A stretch of DNA of 64,000 nucleotides, taken from NCBI GenBank assembly GCA_017303855.1, contig JAFLBL010000015.1, positions 30,359 through 94,358 on the forward strand, in the 5' to 3' direction. The notes beneath the pieces were generated by a model. The model made no database searches and had not been told where the DNA came from. It worked only from the letters and a program-made list of their open reading frames with translations. This DNA comes from Chitinophagales bacterium (lineage in GTDB: Bacteria; Bacteroidota; Bacteroidia; Chitinophagales; Chitinophagaceae). Positions 9,384 to 17,811 of the stretch are shown here, in pieces. The position numbers and the translations under genes were made by a program. Each line of letters opens with the position of its first letter. The stretch's first letter is position 1.

Positions 9384-9887
9384 ATGAAAATATTATCTCT
9401 TTTCTCTTTTTTTGGGTTGTGCCTGTTGTCTGGCTGCGACTTTTCACATAAAGACAACGGGCTTTTCGGGCACAGTAAAACGAGACAGGACGCTTTGAAA
9501 AACGGCTCCCCTGTTTATTCTTACATTGCAGACAAGAACAGATTTAACCTGCTGGACGGCACGATTATGACAACAGACACCGCGTGGACAGAGGTTAACT
9601 TTACGTATCATAACGGTAAACGGGTGCTGGACTCCTCCTATGGATTTCATTTCTCGATTCCTTTTACACAAACCAATCCTGGCAGCTTCACATTTGTCTT
9701 TAGCTTACTGGATACAACAAACAGAATGTTCACCAATGGTATGGATAGCAACTTAACTCAGCTATGTCCTGTAAGACTTTATGATGAAATGCGAATCGTA
9801 TTGACACAAAAAGACACTGACACTTCAAAAGGCTGGACCAATCCTATTGTGACAGACACGATCACTTACCGGAAAATAGCTGAGTAG
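9384..9887 (+). CDS. Putative lipoprotein, unknown function
   Basis: A 167-residue protein with a clear lipoprotein signal peptide: MKILSLFSFFGLCLLSGCD, lipobox LSGC with Cys18 as the probable lipidation site. The mature part is hydrophilic and rich in Asp, Thr and Asn, without a motif I recognise. It is expected at the periplasmic face of a membrane or on the surface. It follows the long gene-free spacer and precedes a second lipoprotein gene by 151 bp on the same strand. Confidence 0.75.
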   Translation: MKILSLFSFFGLCLLSGCDFSHKDNGLFGHSKTRQDALKNGSPVYSYIADKNRFNLLDGTIMTTDTAWTEVNFTYHNGKRVLDSSYGFHFSIPFTQTNPGSFTFVFSLLDTTNRMFTNGMDSNLTQLCPVRLYDEMRIVLTQKDTDTSKGWTNPIVTDTITYRKIAE

Positions 9888-10038
9888 TAAGAGGAGTATT
9901 CAGAGTTGCGGGTTATATCCCCTTTTTTACACCCCCGCTAATAAACGGGATTTGATAAAAACGAAGGGCCGACGCCTCCCATCCCCTTTTAACATTCCCT
10001 CCACCAACCATTTACCCGGATTTTCCTACTTTCAGTAT

Positions 10039-10506
10039 ATGTGGAAAAACTGGCCTCTTCTCACTCTGCTGGTTATGGCGCTGGTACTGGGCAGCTCCTG
10101 TTCGGATTTTAAGAAGCCGGAACTGAGGGGCGTGGAGAATATACAATCGCCGAAACTGGGTACACGACAATCTGTGCTGAGCTTTGACCTGCGCTGCTAT
10201 AACCCGAATAAGAGCCGGTTCCGGGTGAAGCATGCCACAGGAGAAGCCTGGGTGGAGGGACAGAAATTCGGGGATTTCCGGATTGACAGCAGCATCCTGG
10301 TTCCGGGACGGTCGGAATTCACTATCCCCGTTATTATTGACCTGGATATGAAGAACGCTTTAAAAAACAGCGCGGTGCTTTTGCTGAAAGACGAAGTGGA
10401 GGTAAAAATTGAGGGGAAAGCAAGACTGGGTAAAAGCGGATTTTATTTCAATTACCCGATCCTGTTTGAAGGCAAACAGGCCGTGAGCCAGTACATTAAA
10501 AAATAA
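10039..10506 (+). CDS. LEA type 2-like lipoprotein
   Basis: A 155-residue lipoprotein. A longer frame reaches back to 9952, but its extra 29 residues are not signal-like. The ATG at 10039 gives MWKNWPLLTLLVMALVLGSSC with an ideal lipobox (LGSSC, Cys21). The mature region has the pattern of the LEA-2/WHy fold: LRGVENIQSPKLGTRQSVLSFDLRCYNPN, then DSSILVPGRSEFTIPV and a final beta-rich half. LEA-2 domains are immunoglobulin-like, with no enzymatic role known. The gene ends just before a hairpin that serves the convergent gene. Confidence 0.75.
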   Translation: MWKNWPLLTLLVMALVLGSSCSDFKKPELRGVENIQSPKLGTRQSVLSFDLRCYNPNKSRFRVKHATGEAWVEGQKFGDFRIDSSILVPGRSEFTIPVIIDLDMKNALKNSAVLLLKDEVEVKIEGKARLGKSGFYFNYPILFEGKQAVSQYIKK

Positions 10507-10540
10507 AAAACCGTCAGTATGCAGGAAGCAGGACTGACGG
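10502..10540 (-). terminator. Intrinsic terminator of HMA-domain gene
   Basis: CCGTCAGT (10511-10518) and ACTGACGG (10533-10540) form a perfect 8-bp stem with a 14-nt loop. On the minus strand it is followed by a run of T residues (A-run 10502-10510 on the plus strand), so it terminates the minus-strand gene. On the plus strand the tail is weak. Confidence 0.75.
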
Positions 10541-10570
10541 CTTTCCAATACGAATCGGTTACCTGTTCTT

Positions 10571-10960
10571 TTATTGCTGCGCGGACGGAGGAGGCAGTTT
10601 GGGTTTGGGATGCCCTCCTCCTTCTTCAAACTTTTTACAGGATTTGGGTAAACGGGCATACGCGTCTTCTGCGGCGGGTACATCATCAGCATCGTATCCG
10701 CAATTCGCAATAGCCGTTTTAATCTGCTCTATGTCAGTACGGTCGGTTACATACTTCACTTTCGTTTCACCCTTTCTGAAATTGACATTTATCTCCAGCA
10801 CCCCGTCATGCCGCTTGAGATAAGTCTCAATACGATCCTTGCAGGACTGGCAAAGCGCAGTGGGCGTCTTGATGACGGCCGTGAGTACCGGCTTTGTCTG
10901 GGCCTGCATGATCAGCGTAAAGCCCAGCAGGGCAAAGAGGGTTACAAAGATTTTCTTCAT
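10571..10960 (-). CDS. Secreted heavy-metal-associated (HMA) domain protein
   Basis: A 129-residue protein starting at MKKIFVTLFALLGFTLIMQAQ, a standard signal peptide; a longer frame to 11005 adds 15 residues that do not fit one. Residues about 27-90 form an HMA-like ferredoxin fold with metal-site pattern TALCQSCKDRIE, a CxxC where MerP/CopZ have GMTCxxC. A Cys is also present in ANCGYDADDV. The tail is Pro/Lys-rich. It probably binds a soft metal such as copper in the periplasm (inference). It lies 26 bp downstream of pyrE on the same strand. Confidence 0.75.
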   Translation of the reverse strand: MKKIFVTLFALLGFTLIMQAQTKPVLTAVIKTPTALCQSCKDRIETYLKRHDGVLEINVNFRKGETKVKYVTDRTDIEQIKTAIANCGYDADDVPAAEDAYARLPKSCKKFEEGGGHPKPKLPPPSAQQ

Positions 10961-10986
10961 GTCTTTTTGTTTTCGCAAAGCTAAAA

Positions 10987-11622
10987 TTACAAAGACCCTT
11001 TCCAACCGGCAGGGTTATCCCGCCATTTTAACAAAATTTCTTCCTGCTCCGGACTTACAATCCCTTTTTTTACGGCCAGCTCGATCAGGGACGGATAGTC
11101 GGTGAGTGACTGGTAAGGCAATGACGCGGCAGCAAAGGCTTCGGTTGCAGCCGGAAATCCATACGTGAAGATGGATACCATGCCGGTAACTTCCAGACCC
11201 TGTGCCTTGAGCACATCCACTACCTGGAGACTGCTTTTGCCGGTGGAAACCAGGTCTTCAATGACCACGGTCTTCTGCCCTTTTTCGTATGACCCTTCGA
11301 TCTGGTTGCCCAGGCCGTGCTCTTTGGGTTTGGGACGGACATAAATATAGGGCAGTTTCAGCTGATCGGCTGCCATGGCCCCCCAGGCAATACCGGCCGT
11401 AGCTACCCCGGCCAGTAATTCCGCATCCGGAAATTTCTCAAAAATCACATTGCACATTTCCGATTTGATATAGTCCCGGATATAAGGAAAGGACAATACT
11501 TTCCGGTTGTCGCAATAAATCGGGCTCTTCCAGCCACTGGCCCAGGTAAAGGGTTCTTGAGGATTTAACCGAACTGCATTAACTTGAAGCAGTTTTTCGG
11601 CTACCGCTTTTGCATCTGTCAT
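10987..11622 (-). CDS. pyrE: Orotate phosphoribosyltransferase
   Basis: 211 residues from the ATG at 11622 (MTDAKAVAEKLLQVNAV); nine extra upstream codons in the open frame look non-native. The enzyme joins orotate to PRPP to give OMP in de novo UMP synthesis. Visible motifs are FTWASGWKSPIYCDNR near the N-terminus, the flexible loop VRPKPKEHGLGNQIEG, and the PRPP-binding VVIEDLVSTGKSS. The C-terminal segment (PAATEAFAAASLPYQSLTDY) is typical of OPRTases. It diverges from the Nudix gene with only 28 bp between start codons. pyrB and pyrR lie 2.4 kb away on the same strand, so pyrimidine genes are dispersed here. Confidence 0.95.
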   Translation of the reverse strand: MTDAKAVAEKLLQVNAVRLNPQEPFTWASGWKSPIYCDNRKVLSFPYIRDYIKSEMCNVIFEKFPDAELLAGVATAGIAWGAMAADQLKLPYIYVRPKPKEHGLGNQIEGSYEKGQKTVVIEDLVSTGKSSLQVVDVLKAQGLEVTGMVSIFTYGFPAATEAFAAASLPYQSLTDYPSLIELAVKKGIVSPEQEEILLKWRDNPAGWKGSL

Positions 11623-11650
11623 GCAGCGAAGATAAAATGAACCCCGCACT

Positions 11651-12277
11651 ATGTATATAAAAATTTATTTTTCCGACAAGCCTCTCTTCCTCTGCGATGC
11701 ACTGGAAGAATCGATTGAACCATATGTGCACCACGACGATGCCGTCTTTATTGACGAACTGGATCCGCATACGGTAAAATCCATGGTACATGAAATGCAA
11801 CAGGAAAAAATTCACGCGGGTGTCTTTCTGCATCCGGATCTCGGGGTGTTACAACAGGCCTTCTTTAAAAAATTCACCGTGCAGCAGGCGGCAGGCGGAC
11901 TGGTCATAAATGAAAACAATGAATGGTTACTGATATTCAGAAGAGGGAAATGGGATCTGCCCAAGGGCAAACTGGAGAAAAAAGAAAAGCTGGAAGACTG
12001 TGCGGTACGGGAAGCAGAGGAAGAAACCGGTTTGAAAAATATCACCCTGCAAAAACCACTTGGTATAACCTGGCATACTTATCATGAAGGCACCCGGTTT
12101 ATCCTGAAGGAATCACATTGGTACCTGATGACCGTGAGCGGCGATCAGCAGCTGGTTCCGCAAACAGAGGAAGAAATAGAAGAAGTAAGATGGGTAAATC
12201 CCAATACACTGGATGAATACCTGGGACTGACCTACCCTTCCGTGGCCGATATACTGAACCTGGCCCGGGAATTATGA
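11651..12277 (+). CDS. Nudix hydrolase
   Basis: A 208-residue protein. Its C-terminal half is a Nudix domain with the full box GX5EX7REUXEEXGU (GKLEKKEKLEDCAVREAEEETGL, about residues 105-127), preceded by WDLPKG. The N-terminal 80 residues (MYIKIYFSDKPLFLCD...) are a Bacteroidota-type extension of unknown role. Nudix enzymes hydrolyse nucleoside diphosphate-linked substrates using Mg2+; the substrate cannot be read from sequence. The gene is divergent from pyrE and overlaps the end of the convergent thioesterase gene by 6 bp. Confidence 0.9.
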   Translation: MYIKIYFSDKPLFLCDALEESIEPYVHHDDAVFIDELDPHTVKSMVHEMQQEKIHAGVFLHPDLGVLQQAFFKKFTVQQAAGGLVINENNEWLLIFRRGKWDLPKGKLEKKEKLEDCAVREAEEETGLKNITLQKPLGITWHTYHEGTRFILKESHWYLMTVSGDQQLVPQTEEEIEEVRWVNPNTLDEYLGLTYPSVADILNLAREL

Positions 12278-12709
12278 CCTGATTTTCTTCGGGATCACGG
12301 CTACGGTAAGCCGGCTGATACAGATCAGCTTCTCCCGCTCATCATGAATTTTTATTTCCCATACCTGGGTACTGGCGCCGATATGGAGCGGACTGGCCAC
12401 ACCGGTTACAAATCCGGCTCTTGCACTCCGTACATGATTGGCGTTTATTTCAAGTCCCACACATTGGAATTTATCCGGATCCACCACCAGTGCGGCTCCC
12501 ACACTGCCCAATGTCTCTGCCAGTACACAGGAAGCTCCGCCATGCAATAAACCATAAGGCTGTACCGTGCGGTGATCAACCGGCATCCGGGCACTGATTG
12601 AGTTTTCTCCAAGAGCGCCCCATTCAATTCCCAGGTGTTCACTCATGGTGGCTTTACCCATGTCTGCCAGATCACTGAGCTGAAGTTGCTTATTAAACCA
12701 GATTGCCAT
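12272..12709 (-). CDS. Hotdog-fold thioesterase (PaaI/MenI-like)
   Basis: 145 residues with the 4HBT/PaaI pattern: VDHRTVQPYGLLHGGASCVLAETLGSVGA, where the HGG turn and following Glu match the active site of EntH/YdiI/MenI-type enzymes that hydrolyse acyl-CoA (DHNA-CoA in menaquinone synthesis). Without other men genes in view, the substrate is open. The gene starts 1 bp before the end of coaD on the same strand, so a two-gene CoA-related unit is plausible. Confidence 0.88.
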   Translation of the reverse strand: MAIWFNKQLQLSDLADMGKATMSEHLGIEWGALGENSISARMPVDHRTVQPYGLLHGGASCVLAETLGSVGAALVVDPDKFQCVGLEINANHVRSARAGFVTGVASPLHIGASTQVWEIKIHDEREKLICISRLTVAVIPKKIRS

Positions 12710-12710
12710 T

Positions 12711-13184
12711 TTATTTCCGTTTAATGGAATTGGCCACTACCTCGGGTATAAAGGGAGCGGCATTACCGCCATTGCGTAAGATATCCCGTACAATGGTGGA
12801 GGCTACCGAAGTATACTTGGGCTCCCCGGTAAGGAAGATCGTTTCTATGGATTTATCGAGCGTGCGGTTGGCATCGGCAATCGTCTTCTCATATTCAAAA
12901 TCACTGACGTACCTGATACCCCGGAGTATAAAGCGGGCATCTATGGTACGGCAATAGTCAATAGTAAGTCCTTCATAAACGGCACCCACTACCCGCTCCT
13001 CATCTTTATAAATTTCTGCAATCCAGTCCAGCCGTTGCTCCGCGGAAAACATGGGGGCTTTGGCCGAATTCAATCCTATACCCACTACGATTTTATCAAA
13101 TAAAGGCAGGGCCCGGTTGATAATATCGACATGGCCCAGGGTTACAGGGTCAAAGGTTCCGGGGAAGAGGCAGATACGTGGCAT
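12711..13184 (-). CDS. coaD: Phosphopantetheine adenylyltransferase
   Basis: 157 residues, the usual length. It transfers AMP from ATP to 4'-phosphopantetheine, the penultimate step of CoA synthesis. The T/HxGH nucleotidyltransferase motif is in FPGTFDPVTLGHVDII (residues 7-22), followed by the family's RYVSDFEYE and a final SxxR-type motif in SVASTIVRDILRNGG. Its start codon is only a few bases from an 8-bp tandem array, so the leader of its mRNA would be largely repeat sequence. Confidence 0.95.
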   Translation of the reverse strand: MPRICLFPGTFDPVTLGHVDIINRALPLFDKIVVGIGLNSAKAPMFSAEQRLDWIAEIYKDEERVVGAVYEGLTIDYCRTIDARFILRGIRYVSDFEYEKTIADANRTLDKSIETIFLTGEPKYTSVASTIVRDILRNGGNAAPFIPEVVANSIKRK

Positions 13185-13186
13185 GC

Positions 13187-13348
13187 GGTTGGGGTGTTTA
13201 GGTGTTTATTGGTTTAGTTGTTTAGTTGTTGAGGTGTTGAGGTGTTGAGGTGCGAGATTATAATCGGCTGAACACAATAGATTCACAGAGGGCCTCTGGC
13301 ACCAGACATCTCACAACTCACATCTCACATCTCTCATCTCACAACTCA
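13187..13348. repeat. Hybrid array element: 8-bp left arm, 7-bp right arm
   Basis: The left arm (13187-13252) has 8-bp units GTTTAGGT, GTTTATTG, GTTTAGTT (x2), GTTGAGGT (x3). The core runs to about 13305 and contains CACAGAGGGCC. The right arm (13306-13348), read on the minus strand, has 7-bp units GAGTTGT, GAGATGA, GAGATGT (x2), GAGTTGT, GAGATGT. The arms are of different types, so they cannot pair. The element fills the coaD-pyrB spacer. Confidence 0.8.
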
Positions 13349-13354
13349 TTCAAA

Positions 13355-14281
13355 TTAATTCTCCCTGTTCGCCAGCAAATACAACACCGCCATCCTCACC
13401 GCCACGCCATTTTCCACCTGCTGTAAGATAATGGATTGTTTGCTGTCGGCCACATCGCTGTCGAGTTCTACGCCGCGATTGATTGGACCGGGATGCATGA
13501 TGACGATTTCTTTTTGCAGGCTGTCGAGCAGTTGCCGGTTGATGCCGTAAGCAATGCTGTATTCCCGCAGGGAGGAGAAAAGTACCTGGTTCTGCCGTTC
13601 CAGTTGAATCCGGAGCACATTGGCCACATCGCACCATTCCAGTGTTTCGCGGAGGTTATAACTTACTTCCACGCCGAGTGCTTCCCGGATATATTTGGGT
13701 ATTAAAGTGGGCGGACCGCAAACGGTTACTTTGGCGCCCATTTTATTCAACAGATAAATATTACTCTGCGCCACCCGGCTATGCATGATATCCCCGATGA
13801 TCGCGACTTTGCGACCTTCGAGTCCGCCAGTCTTTTCTTTGATGGAGAACGCGTCGAGCAAGGCCTGTGTGGGGTGCTCATTGATGCCATCACCCGCATT
13901 TACAATAGCGGCGGGTATATGCTGGGATAAAAAATGCGGGGCACCACTGGCACTATGCCGCATCACCACCATGTCCACTTTCATGGACAGGATATTATTT
14001 ACTGTATCCAGCAGGGTCTCCCCTTTGGCGGCGGAAGAAGAACTGGCGGCAAAATTGATGGTATCGGCGCTTAAGCGTTTTTCGGCCAGTTCAAAAGAGA
14101 ACCGCGTTCGGGTGGAATTCTCATAAAAGAGATTTACAATGGTCACATCCCGGAGGGAAGGAACTTTCTTAACGGGTCGTTGTAAGACTTCTTTGAATTG
14201 CTCGGCAGTAGATAAAATAAGGGAAATATCGTCCTTCGTGAGGTTTTTAATGCCCAGCAGATGTCGCGTAGATAGTTGCAT
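13355..14281 (-). CDS. pyrB: Aspartate carbamoyltransferase catalytic chain
   Basis: 308 residues. It makes N-carbamoyl-aspartate, the first committed step of pyrimidine synthesis. The carbamoyl-phosphate site FYENSTRTRFSFE (about residues 53-65) is present, as is the aspartate-side HPTQALLD near 138 and MHPGPINRGVEL near the C-terminus. No pyrI regulatory-chain gene is seen. pyrR lies 55 bp upstream on the same strand, making a pyrR-pyrB unit. Confidence 0.96.
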   Translation of the reverse strand: MQLSTRHLLGIKNLTKDDISLILSTAEQFKEVLQRPVKKVPSLRDVTIVNLFYENSTRTRFSFELAEKRLSADTINFAASSSSAAKGETLLDTVNNILSMKVDMVVMRHSASGAPHFLSQHIPAAIVNAGDGINEHPTQALLDAFSIKEKTGGLEGRKVAIIGDIMHSRVAQSNIYLLNKMGAKVTVCGPPTLIPKYIREALGVEVSYNLRETLEWCDVANVLRIQLERQNQVLFSSLREYSIAYGINRQLLDSLQKEIVIMHPGPINRGVELDSDVADSKQSIILQQVENGVAVRMAVLYLLANREN

Positions 14282-14336
14282 TAAAAAGCGAAGTTAGGGT
14301 AAATGAGTTTTAGACGTTTATAAAAATCTCCACCGG

Positions 14337-14846
14337 TTATCCCGGTATCAGGACAAACTCCCTGTTGACCAGTTTAACTTTATCAGAACGTTGGGTAACC
14401 ACTGTAGTGCCCACATAATCAGCCTGTATGGGAAATTGCCTGTGCTCTTTCCTGTCCACCAGCACACAGAGTTCCACCTTGGCCGGACGCCCGTAATCAA
14501 ACAACACATCCAGGGCTGCTTTGATGGTACGCCCGGTAAAAAGTACATCATCAATCAGTATCACGGTTTTATTCTCCACGCCAAAATGGATATTCATTTT
14601 ATCCGGGGGAATGATATTCTTCCGGATATCATCCCTGTAAAAGGTGATATCCAGTTGCCCGTAGGGAATGGTACGCCCCGGATGCATCCGTTGCAGTTCT
14701 GCAACCAAAAGTTCGCCCAATACGGCCCCGCCCTGCTGAATACCGACAAATACCACATCGGCAAAATCGGGATGGCGCTTACTGAGTTCAGTCGCCAGTA
14801 CCGCAATGGAAGCTGAAAGTTGTTCTGATGTTAGTAGTACAGCCAT
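14337..14846 (-). CDS. pyrR: PyrR: pyrimidine regulator / uracil phosphoribosyltransferase
   Basis: 169 residues with the PRPP-binding signature VILIDDVLFTGRTIKAALD and the PyrR-specific stretch FDYGRPAKVELCVLVDRKEHRQFPI. In Firmicutes PyrR binds pyr mRNA in response to UMP and also has UPRT activity. I see no clear attenuator or PyrR anti-antiterminator site in the short spacers around pyrB, so the regulatory role here is unproven. The promoter region carries a (GGGTTTA)n array. Confidence 0.93.
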   Translation of the reverse strand: MAVLLTSEQLSASIAVLATELSKRHPDFADVVFVGIQQGGAVLGELLVAELQRMHPGRTIPYGQLDITFYRDDIRKNIIPPDKMNIHFGVENKTVILIDDVLFTGRTIKAALDVLFDYGRPAKVELCVLVDRKEHRQFPIQADYVGTTVVTQRSDKVKLVNREFVLIPG

Positions 14847-14849
14847 ACA

Positions 14850-14893
14850 GGGGGTTTAGGGTTTAGGGTTTAGGTTTGAAGGTTCAGGGTTTA
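14850..14893. repeat. 7-bp GGGTTTA array (plant-telomere-like unit)
   Basis: Units read GGGTTTA (x3), GGTTTGA, AGGTTCA, GGGTTTA. It lies between pruA (stop 18 bp away) and pyrR (start 3 bp away). No opposing C-leading arm is present. Confidence 0.8.
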
Positions 14894-14911
14894 AATGGAT
14901 TTCAAAACCGG

Positions 14912-16543
14912 CTATTCCTCAGAAAGGAATGGATAATGATAATCAGTTGGCGGATTAAAGGTTTCCTTGATGGTACGCGGACTCAGCCAGCGATAAAGAT
15001 TCAGTATAGAACCCGCTTTATCATTGGTACCACTGGCACGGGCGCCACCAAAAGGTTGTTGTCCCACAACGGCACCAGTCGGCTTGTCATTGATATAAAA
15101 ATTACCTGCCGCATTGCGGAGTTTATTGGTGGCCAGTTCCACCGCGGCCCTGTCCTGCGAAATGATAGAACCCGTAAGTGCATAGGGCGAAGTGTTGTCC
15201 AGCAACTCCAGTGTTTTTTCAAAACTGTTGGCAGGATACACATATACCGTAAGCACCGGTCCGAAGATTTCTTCACACATGGTGGTGTATTTAGGATCTT
15301 TTGCCTGTATCACCGTGGGCTGAATATACCAGCCTTGCTTACTGTCGCATTTACCACCCACCCATATTTCCGCCTTGGGATCTTTCTTCGCTTTATCAAT
15401 ATAGCGTTTGATATTGTTGTAACTCTTTTCATCAATCACGGCGTTGATGAAGTTGGTAAAGTCTTCCACCGTACCCATTTTAAAACTCTTCACCCCGGCT
15501 ATCAGTTTCTTCTTTACCGCTTCCGCGATATTGGAAGGGATATAAGCACGGGAAGCGGCGGAGCATTTCTGTCCCTGGTATTCAAAAGCCCCTCTCAGCA
15601 AAGCCGTAGCGACCACATCGGGATCGGCGGATTTGTGTACCATGACAAAGTCCTTGCCACCGGTCTCGCCCACGATACGGGGATAGGTACGGTAGTTCGG
15701 CATATTCTTACCAATGGTCTCCCACATATTATTAAAAACACCCGTGGATCCGGTAAAGTGTACACCGGCAAAATCACGGTGATTAAAACAAACGCGGCCA
15801 ATGGTGGGACCATCTACATAAATCAGGTTGATCACACCGTCCGGAAGACCGGCTTCCTTCATGATGCGCATAAACATCTGTGCGGAGTAGACCTGTGTAT
15901 TGGCACATTTCCACACCACCACATTGCCACACATGGCCGCGGAAGTGGGCAGGTTACCACCAATAGCCGTAAAGTTGAAGGGGGTTACCGCCAGTACAAA
16001 TCCTTCCAGCGGACGGTACTCGAGCCGGTTGTGCATACCGGGTCCGCTGATGGGTTGTTGCTTATAAATTTCAGAAAGAAAATGAACATTGAACCGGAGA
16101 AAATCAATGATTTCACAGGCACTGTCGATCTCGGCCTGGAAGGCATTCTTGCTTTGTCCCAGCATGGTGGTACCGTTCATATAGGGACGGTACTTTGTAG
16201 CAATCAGGTCAGCGGCTTTTAAAAATATATTGGCCCTGTTTTCCCAGCTGGTGGCGGCCCAGCTTTCTTTAGCAGCCAGAGCCGCTTCGATAGCCTGGTG
16301 TACATGCTTTTCTTCTCCGGCATGAAAGTAGCCCAGCGTATGACTGGTTTCATGGGGGGGATGCATGGCCACTTTTTTATTGGTCCGGACTTCCTTACTG
16401 CCGATATACATCGGTACATCCGCGGTTTCACTTTTTAATACAGCCAGTACTTCTTTTAACCGTTTCTTTTCCGGAGAACCGGGGGCATAATTCAATACGG
16501 GTTCATTGACCGGCATCGGGTATGAGAAAGTTCCAAAACTCAT
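14912..16543 (-). CDS. pruA: L-glutamate gamma-semialdehyde (P5C) dehydrogenase
   Basis: 543 residues, the length of the monofunctional bacterial/mitochondrial type. It oxidises glutamate semialdehyde to glutamate with NAD+, the second step of proline breakdown. The general-base Glu lies in GETGGKDF (about 296) and the catalytic Cys in YQGQKCSAASRAY (about 328). HFTGSTGVF and the C-terminal QQPFGGARASGTNDKAG are family signatures. No proline dehydrogenase gene is adjacent. It precedes pyrR on the same strand, with an array in between. Confidence 0.95.
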   Translation of the reverse strand: MSFGTFSYPMPVNEPVLNYAPGSPEKKRLKEVLAVLKSETADVPMYIGSKEVRTNKKVAMHPPHETSHTLGYFHAGEEKHVHQAIEAALAAKESWAATSWENRANIFLKAADLIATKYRPYMNGTTMLGQSKNAFQAEIDSACEIIDFLRFNVHFLSEIYKQQPISGPGMHNRLEYRPLEGFVLAVTPFNFTAIGGNLPTSAAMCGNVVVWKCANTQVYSAQMFMRIMKEAGLPDGVINLIYVDGPTIGRVCFNHRDFAGVHFTGSTGVFNNMWETIGKNMPNYRTYPRIVGETGGKDFVMVHKSADPDVVATALLRGAFEYQGQKCSAASRAYIPSNIAEAVKKKLIAGVKSFKMGTVEDFTNFINAVIDEKSYNNIKRYIDKAKKDPKAEIWVGGKCDSKQGWYIQPTVIQAKDPKYTTMCEEIFGPVLTVYVYPANSFEKTLELLDNTSPYALTGSIISQDRAAVELATNKLRNAAGNFYINDKPTGAVVGQQPFGGARASGTNDKAGSILNLYRWLSPRTIKETFNPPTDYHYPFLSEE

Positions 16544-16594
16544 AGTAATAAATTATGTGGTGAAGGTAGTAAGTTTAATACGGAAACAGCCTGT

Positions 16595-17690
16595 CTACTG
16601 CTGTTCTGATTCCTTTTCACTCATCAGGTAGGCTTTAATAAAACCGTCGAGGTCACCGTCCATTACCGGCTGCACATTGCCCACTTCATAATCGGTACGG
16701 TGGTCCTTGATCATTTTATAGGGATGGAAAACATAACTGCGAATCTGGCTGCCCCACTCGATCTTTTTCTTCTTGGCATTGGTGGCATCTTTCAGCGCGT
16801 TGCGTTTCTGCAATTCCATTTCATATAAACGGCTGCGGAGCATCTGCATGGCCAGTTCGCGGTTGCCCAGCTGACTCCTGTCCTGCTGACAAACCACCAC
16901 AATACCCGTGGGTATATGCGTCAGCTGTACCTTGGTCTCCACTTTGTTTACGTTCTGTCCACCGGCACCACCGCTTCGGGAGGTCTCCATTTTTACATCG
17001 GCCGGGTTTATTTCAATGGTGATGGTATCATCCACCATCGGGTATACGTATACACTGACGAAGGAGGTATGCCGGCGGGCATTGCTGTCGAACGGGGAAA
17101 TCCGCACCAGCCGGTGCACGCCGCTTTCTGCTTTTAGAAAGCCATAGGCAAACGGGCCTTCAAACTGCAGGGTGCAGGTTTTAATACCGGCGCCATCGCC
17201 CCATTGCCAGTCCATTTCGGTTACTTTCCAGCCCTGTTTCTCTCCATACATCCTGTACATCCGGGCCAGCATTTCAGCCCAGTCCTGACTCTCGGTACCA
17301 CCGGCACCGGAATTGATCTGCAGTACAGCCGGCAATTCATCTTCCGGTTCATTTAGGGTGGCTTTGAATTCCGCATCATCCAATAAGGCAATGGCCTGCT
17401 CGTAGGCTTCCTTGGTTTCTTCTTCGGTGGCATCGCCTCCTTTCCAGAAATCAAAGAGAACGGCAAAGTCCTCCACCCCGGTCTCCGCTGTTTCATACAA
17501 CTTCACCCAGTATTCATTTAATTTGATGCTTTTGAGAATTTCTGTCGCGCGTTTATTATCTTCCCAGAAGCCCGGGCTGAGCGACAGTTGTTTATCTTCG
17601 GCTATCTTATATTGTCGGTTAGCGACGTCAAAGAAACCTCCTTATCCCGGCAATGCGGGACCGCATATCCTGTAATTTTTCCTGTGTCAT
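16595..17690 (-). CDS. prfB: Peptide chain release factor 2, with programmed +1 frameshift
   Basis: The gene starts at the ATG at 17690: 20 codons (MTQEKLQDMRSRIAGIRRFL) end in an in-frame TGA at 17630-17628. A +1 shift (CTT then GAC, skipping T17630) joins it to the 344-codon main frame ending at 16595, for 364 residues, the normal RF2 size. The slip site AGGAGG-TTT-CTT-TGA-C carries the stimulatory Shine-Dalgarno-like AGGAGG, as in E. coli prfB. RF2 reads UGA/UAA: the stop-recognition tripeptide is in VRISPFDSNARRHTSF and the GGQ motif in RSGGAGGQNVNK. Low RF2 lets the TGA be bypassed (autoregulation). Minus-strand TACCTTTG at 17696-17703 may give a nearly leaderless mRNA. Confidence 0.96.
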
Positions 17691-17695
17691 GGACG

Positions 17696-17703
17696 CAAAG
17701 GTA
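17696..17703 (-). promoter_or_regulatory. TAnnTTTG -7 box for prfB
   Basis: TACCTTTG on the minus strand matches the Bacteroidota -7 element. Only five bases separate it from the prfB ATG, the same spacing as between the identical box and the 5' end of rnpB, so transcription may start at or next to the start codon. Confidence 0.5.
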
Positions 17704-17811
17704 GGGAAAAGCGATCAGTAAACGGACGGGCGGCAACCGGGAGATTTTATTTCGCGATACCGATCTTTTATTGAACTTTATTGTTCATATAACCTTACAA
17801 AAAACCAAACA

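Noticed and set aside
14850..14893. True telomere or eukaryotic contamination
   Set aside because: The array sits between two bacterial genes on one continuous sequence and fits the period and strand rule of the other arrays.
14876..16222. 448-codon plus-strand frame antisense to pruA
   Set aside because: It lies wholly opposite a gene with full catalytic motifs, and its translation has no domain or signal; it is a codon-bias shadow.
17507..17690. prfB as a broken gene (in-frame TGA)
   Set aside because: The TGA is in the canonical +1 frameshift site with AGGAGG and CTT-TGA-C, and both frames encode RF2 sequence.
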